Of a stretch of DNA of 14,191 nucleotides, positions 11,925 to 14,191 are shown one piece after another. Under the pieces are notes generated by a model that was given only the letters and a program-made list of their open reading frames with translations, was not told where the DNA came from and made no database searches. The number at the start of each line of letters is the position of its first letter. The stretch's first letter is position 1. The DNA is from Mycolicibacterium flavescens (GTDB lineage: Bacteria > Actinomycetota > Actinomycetes > Mycobacteriales > Mycobacteriaceae), in contig NZ_MIHA01000040.1 of NCBI RefSeq assembly GCF_001722335.1, positions 1 through 14,191 of the forward strand. The letters run 5' to 3'. The translations under genes and the position numbers were made by a program.

Positions 11925-12851
11925 GTGCCGAGCATCGCCTACCTGGGACCCGAGGGGACATTCACCGAGGCGGCGCTGCGCAAGATGTCCGCGGCCGGGA
12001 TGATGCCCGGCGGGTCCGGCGAGACCGGTGTCGAGGCGCTCCCGTTCGACAGCACGGTGGCCGCCATCGCCGCAGTGCGCACCGGCGCCGCCGACTACGC
12101 CTGCGTGCCGATCGAGAACTCCATCGAGGGCTCGGTGCTGCCGACGCTCGACAGCCTGGCCAGCGGGTCGCCGCTGCAGATCTTCGCGGAACTGACCCTG
12201 GACGTCTCGTTCACGATCGTGGTGCGCGACGGTCTGCGCGCCGCCGACGTCACCACGGTCGCGGCGTTCCCCGTGGCCGCCGCACAGGTCCGCAACTGGC
12301 TGGGCGTGCACCTGCCGACGGCGCGGGTGGTGCCCGCCAACTCCAACGCCGCCGCGGCCGACGACGTCGCCGAAGGCCGCGCGGACGCCGGGGTCAGCAC
12401 CGCGCTGGCCGCCCAGCGCCACGGGCTGGCGACGCTGGCCGCCGACATCGTCGACGAACCGAACGCGCGCACCCGCTTCGTCCTGGTGGGCCCGCCCGCC
12501 CCGCCGCCGCAGCGCACCGGTGCCGACCGCACCTCGGTGGTGCTGCGGCTGGCCAACGTCCCGGGTGCCCTGGTATCGGCGATGACCGAGTTCTCGATTC
12601 GCGACATCGATCTCACCCGGATCGAGTCCCGGCCCACCCGAACCGAATTGGGCACCTACATGTTCTTCCTCGACTGTGTGGGGCACATCGACGACGATGC
12701 GGTCGCCGAGGCACTCAAAGCGCTGCACCGACGTTGTTCAGATGTGAGATTCCTGGGTTCCTGGCCGACCGGAGCGGCCGCGGGTGCGGTGCCGCCCGCC
12801 CTCGACGAAGCGTCCGGCTGGTTGGCGCGTCTGCGTGAGGGCAAGCCGTGA
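11925..12851 (+). CDS. pheA: Prephenate dehydratase PheA
   Basis: PheA decarboxylates and dehydrates prephenate to phenylpyruvate, the committed step to phenylalanine. The 308-aa protein is monofunctional. It has an N-terminal catalytic domain (about 1-185) with YLGPEGTFTEAAL, IENSIEGSV and the catalytic TRF motif (NARTRFVLVG). A C-terminal ACT domain (about 200-275) carries GALVSAMTEFS and the Phe-binding ESRP motif followed by LGTYMFFLD, so feedback control by Phe is expected. There is no chorismate mutase domain. GTG 11925 is chosen because the protein begins at the conserved strand and follows a TAGGGT -10 by 6 nt. It overlaps the downstream phosphatase gene by 4 nt (GTGA). It is the orthologue of Rv3838c. 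Confidence 0.96.
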   Translation: MPSIAYLGPEGTFTEAALRKMSAAGMMPGGSGETGVEALPFDSTVAAIAAVRTGAADYACVPIENSIEGSVLPTLDSLASGSPLQIFAELTLDVSFTIVVRDGLRAADVTTVAAFPVAAAQVRNWLGVHLPTARVVPANSNAAAADDVAEGRADAGVSTALAAQRHGLATLAADIVDEPNARTRFVLVGPPAPPPQRTGADRTSVVLRLANVPGALVSAMTEFSIRDIDLTRIESRPTRTELGTYMFFLDCVGHIDDDAVAEALKALHRRCSDVRFLGSWPTGAAAGAVPPALDEASGWLARLREGKP

Positions 12852-13534
12852 GTGGGCGGCTGGTGTTGGTGCGGCACGGGCAGTCGCTCGCGAACGTCGA
12901 GCGGCGCCTGGACACCCGCCCACCCGGCGCCGACCTGACCGACCTCGGCCGCGGCCAGGCCCGCAAGTTCGCGACCGGCCTGCCGCAGCCGCCTGCGCTG
13001 CTGGCCCATTCGATCGCGCACCGGGCCCGCCAGACCGCCGAGGAAGTCGCCGGCGCGCTGCGGCTGCAGCCGCTGCAGGTCGACGGCATCCACGAAGTTC
13101 AGGTCGGGGACCTGGAGAACCGCAACGACGACGACGCCATCGCCGAGTTCGAGTCGATCTACCAGCGCTGGCACGAGGGCGACCTCGACACGGCGATGCC
13201 CAACGGCGAGACCGGCGCCGAGGTGCTCGACCGCTACGTGCCGACCATCACCGAACTGCGGATGCGCCATCTCGACGACGACTCCTGGCACGGCGACATC
13301 GTCGTGGTCAGCCACGGCGCGGCGATCCGGCTGGTGTCCTCGGTGCTCGCCGGCGTGGAGACCAGCTTCGCGCTCGAACATCACCTCGCCAACGCCGAGG
13401 CCGTGGTGCTCGCGCCGATCACCGACGGCCGCTGGAGCTGCGTGCAGTGGGGGTCGCTGACGCCGCCGTTCTACCCCGAACCCGATGTGCGCCCGGTCGA
13501 GGAGGCGCTGCGCTCAGCCGACCCGATGGGCTGA
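12848..13534 (+). CDS. Histidine phosphatase / phosphoglycerate mutase-family protein
   Basis: This 228-aa member of the histidine-phosphatase superfamily has the catalytic motif LVRHGQS (phospho-accepting His10), RARQTA (Arg59/Arg61 region), a conserved Glu at about 83 and the second His in VVVSHGAAIRL. It corresponds to Rv3837c, annotated as a probable phosphoglycerate mutase (gpm2). Many such proteins prove to be phosphatases of other substrates, so the true substrate is open. The GTG start at 12848 overlaps the pheA stop (GTGA), indicating translational coupling and a stable link to aromatic amino acid synthesis in mycobacteria. Its 3' end overlaps the convergent Cys-rich gene by 21 nt. 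Confidence 0.9.
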   Translation: MSGRLVLVRHGQSLANVERRLDTRPPGADLTDLGRGQARKFATGLPQPPALLAHSIAHRARQTAEEVAGALRLQPLQVDGIHEVQVGDLENRNDDDAIAEFESIYQRWHEGDLDTAMPNGETGAEVLDRYVPTITELRMRHLDDDSWHGDIVVVSHGAAIRLVSSVLAGVETSFALEHHLANAEAVVLAPITDGRWSCVQWGSLTPPFYPEPDVRPVEEALRSADPMG

Positions 13535-13705
13535 CACCGTCACACTGCACCGGCAGCCGACCGCGTCACAGTCGATGACGAAGGTGTGCACGATTTCCGG
13601 TGTCACACAATCCGGTTCCGTGCACTCGGGTCGACGCACCGCGTGATGGATGACGGTGCCGTGGCAGTGCTCCAGGCCCGCCACACAGTCTCGGCACTCG
13701 GTCAT
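13514..13705 (-). CDS. Small Cys-rich, probably metal-binding protein (63 aa)
   Basis: The 63-residue protein has eight Cys (4, 7, 14, 28, 33, 46, 51, 53) and several His, in pairs such as CRDC and CRC, with CHGTVIHH between. This pattern suggests one or two zinc or iron sites. No named family comes to mind. ATG 13705 is preceded by AAGGTG at close spacing; the longer frame to 13816 has no such signal. The stop lies inside the 3' end of the convergent phosphatase gene. It sits 49 nt downstream of the HEIAHH zincin gene on the same strand, so the two may be cotranscribed. Confidence 0.7.
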   Translation of the reverse strand: MTECRDCVAGLEHCHGTVIHHAVRRPECTEPDCVTPEIVHTFVIDCDAVGCRCSVTVSAHRVG

Positions 13706-13754
13706 GACACCTTGATAACACCACCGGCCGACAACTGACGGTTGCCGCGCGGGT

Positions 13755-14105
13755 TCAGCCCCAGCCGAGTTCGTGCAACCGGTCGTCGTCGATGCCGAAA
13801 TGGTGGGCGATCTCATGGATCACCGTGATCGCCACCTCTTCGACGACCTGTTCCTCGCTGTCGCAGACGTCCAGCAGCGCCTCGCGGTAGATGGTGATCG
13901 TGTCGGGCAGCGACCCGGCGTACCAGGAGTCGCGTTCGGTCAGCGCGACGCCCTCGTAGAGGCCCAACAGGTCCGGCTCCTCGTCGTTGCGCGCCTCCAC
14001 CAGGACCACGACATTGTCGAGCGCGCGGGCGAGTTTGAGCGGGATGAGATCGAGCGCTTCGGAGACCAGATCTTCGAACCGTTGCGGCTCCATCCGCACG
14101 GACAC
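13755..14105 (-). CDS. Minimal zincin-like metallopeptidase (Rv3836-like)
   Basis: This 116-aa protein belongs to the small zincin-like metallopeptidase family that is common in actinobacteria. The zinc motif is H97-E-I-A-H101 followed by HFGIDDDRLHELG, which supplies a third ligand region (HExxHxxGxxD type). The N-terminal half has FEDLVSEALDLIP and LGLYEG. Catalytic activity and substrate are not known. The start is GTG 14105, 4 nt after the stop of the upstream Pro-rich gene; GTG 14099 and ATG 14093 are in-frame alternatives. It is the orthologue of Rv3836 by motif and position. Confidence 0.87.
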   Translation of the reverse strand: MSVRMEPQRFEDLVSEALDLIPLKLARALDNVVVLVEARNDEEPDLLGLYEGVALTERDSWYAGSLPDTITIYREALLDVCDSEEQVVEEVAITVIHEIAHHFGIDDDRLHELGWG

Positions 14106-14109
14106 GGGA

Positions 14110-14190
14110 CTACGGTCCCGGCGGCGCGGGCGGCGGCGGGGCGCCCGGCGGCGGCAGCACCGGAGCGGGCGGCGGCGGCGCGGGTGCGGG
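14110..14190 (-). CDS. Pro-rich C-terminal tail of an upstream gene (start outside window; Rv3835-like by position)
   Basis: Reading the minus strand from the window edge, one frame encodes 26 residues, almost all Pro and Ala with a central VLPPPGAP, and ends at TAG (14112-14110). The stop lies 4 nt before the GTG of the zincin gene, the spacing of a coupled operon. By synteny this should be the end of the Rv3835-type membrane protein, but nothing in the visible tail identifies it. Confidence 0.6.
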   Translation of the reverse strand, partial: PAPAPPPPAPVLPPPGAPPPPAPPGP

Positions 14191-14191
14191 C

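Noticed and set aside
1..14191. CRISPR arrays, tRNA/rRNA genes, insertion sequences or prophage genes
   Set aside because: I looked for direct repeats with spacers, T-loop motifs, transposase motifs and inverted terminal repeats and found none convincing.

Overview
This is a high-GC actinobacterial chromosome segment, almost certainly from a Mycobacterium/Mycolicibacterium species. Gene order and protein sequences match, in inverted orientation, the M. tuberculosis Rv3836-Rv3849 neighbourhood: espR, the Rv3847-like gene, DUF4328/Rv3843c, glpQ1, bfrB, the LCP gene, the Rv3839-like gene, pheA, the phosphoglycerate-mutase-family gene and the Rv3836-like zincin. By that synteny the window should lie near the replication origin. 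It is conserved backbone with a few notable substitutions. I see no insertion sequence, tRNA, rRNA or CRISPR array.

Layout. 1-321 is the C-terminal end of an unrecognised Pro/Ala-rich membrane protein. 384-2029 (+) is a two-gene unit: an ImmA/IrrE-type HELGH metallopeptidase and a seven-helix DUF6545/MAB_1171c-type membrane protein. It converges on espR (minus), an XRE-type regulator. A 434-nt gene-free stretch upstream of espR holds EspR-type motifs. Next come a UPF0016 cation (Mn2+) exporter with a clear yybP-ykoY Mn2+ riboswitch in its leader, and the Rv3847-like gene (both minus). In the slot where M. tuberculosis carries sodA, this genome carries a nickel superoxide dismutase (sodN, +) and its divergent maturation protease (sodX, -), with starts only about 20 nt apart. 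An intrinsic terminator ends sodN.

5398-5553 (-) encodes a 51-aa tail-anchored peptide. The following 381-nt gene-free stretch contains a cluster of four DnaA-box-like motifs just before a rhodanese gene (5935). Then come a zinc-ribbon/DUF4328 membrane protein preceded by a tiny leaderless upstream ORF, glpQ1 (both +), and a minus-strand run: Rv3839-like DUF2470 protein, CPBP protease, LCP transferase, bfrB ferritin. IdeR-type iron boxes sit before the DUF2470 gene and before bfrB. The right end has pheA and an overlapping histidine-phosphatase gene (+), then on the minus strand a Cys-rich 63-aa protein, the Rv3836-like zincin, and the Pro-rich tail of an upstream gene.

Themes. Metal handling dominates: Mn2+ export under a Mn2+ riboswitch, a Ni-dependent SOD in place of the Fe/Mn enzyme, IdeR-controlled iron storage and a DUF2470 protein. 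A second theme is leaderless expression: several starts lie 6-7 nt after a TANNNT -10 element. No wholly new multi-gene system stands out. The most promising leads are the Ni-SOD swap with an altered nickel-hook residue, the DnaA-box cluster, the riboswitch with a visible SD-sequestering alternative helix, the leaderless uORF coupled by an ATGA overlap, and the possible functional link between EspR and the adjacent ImmA-like protease.
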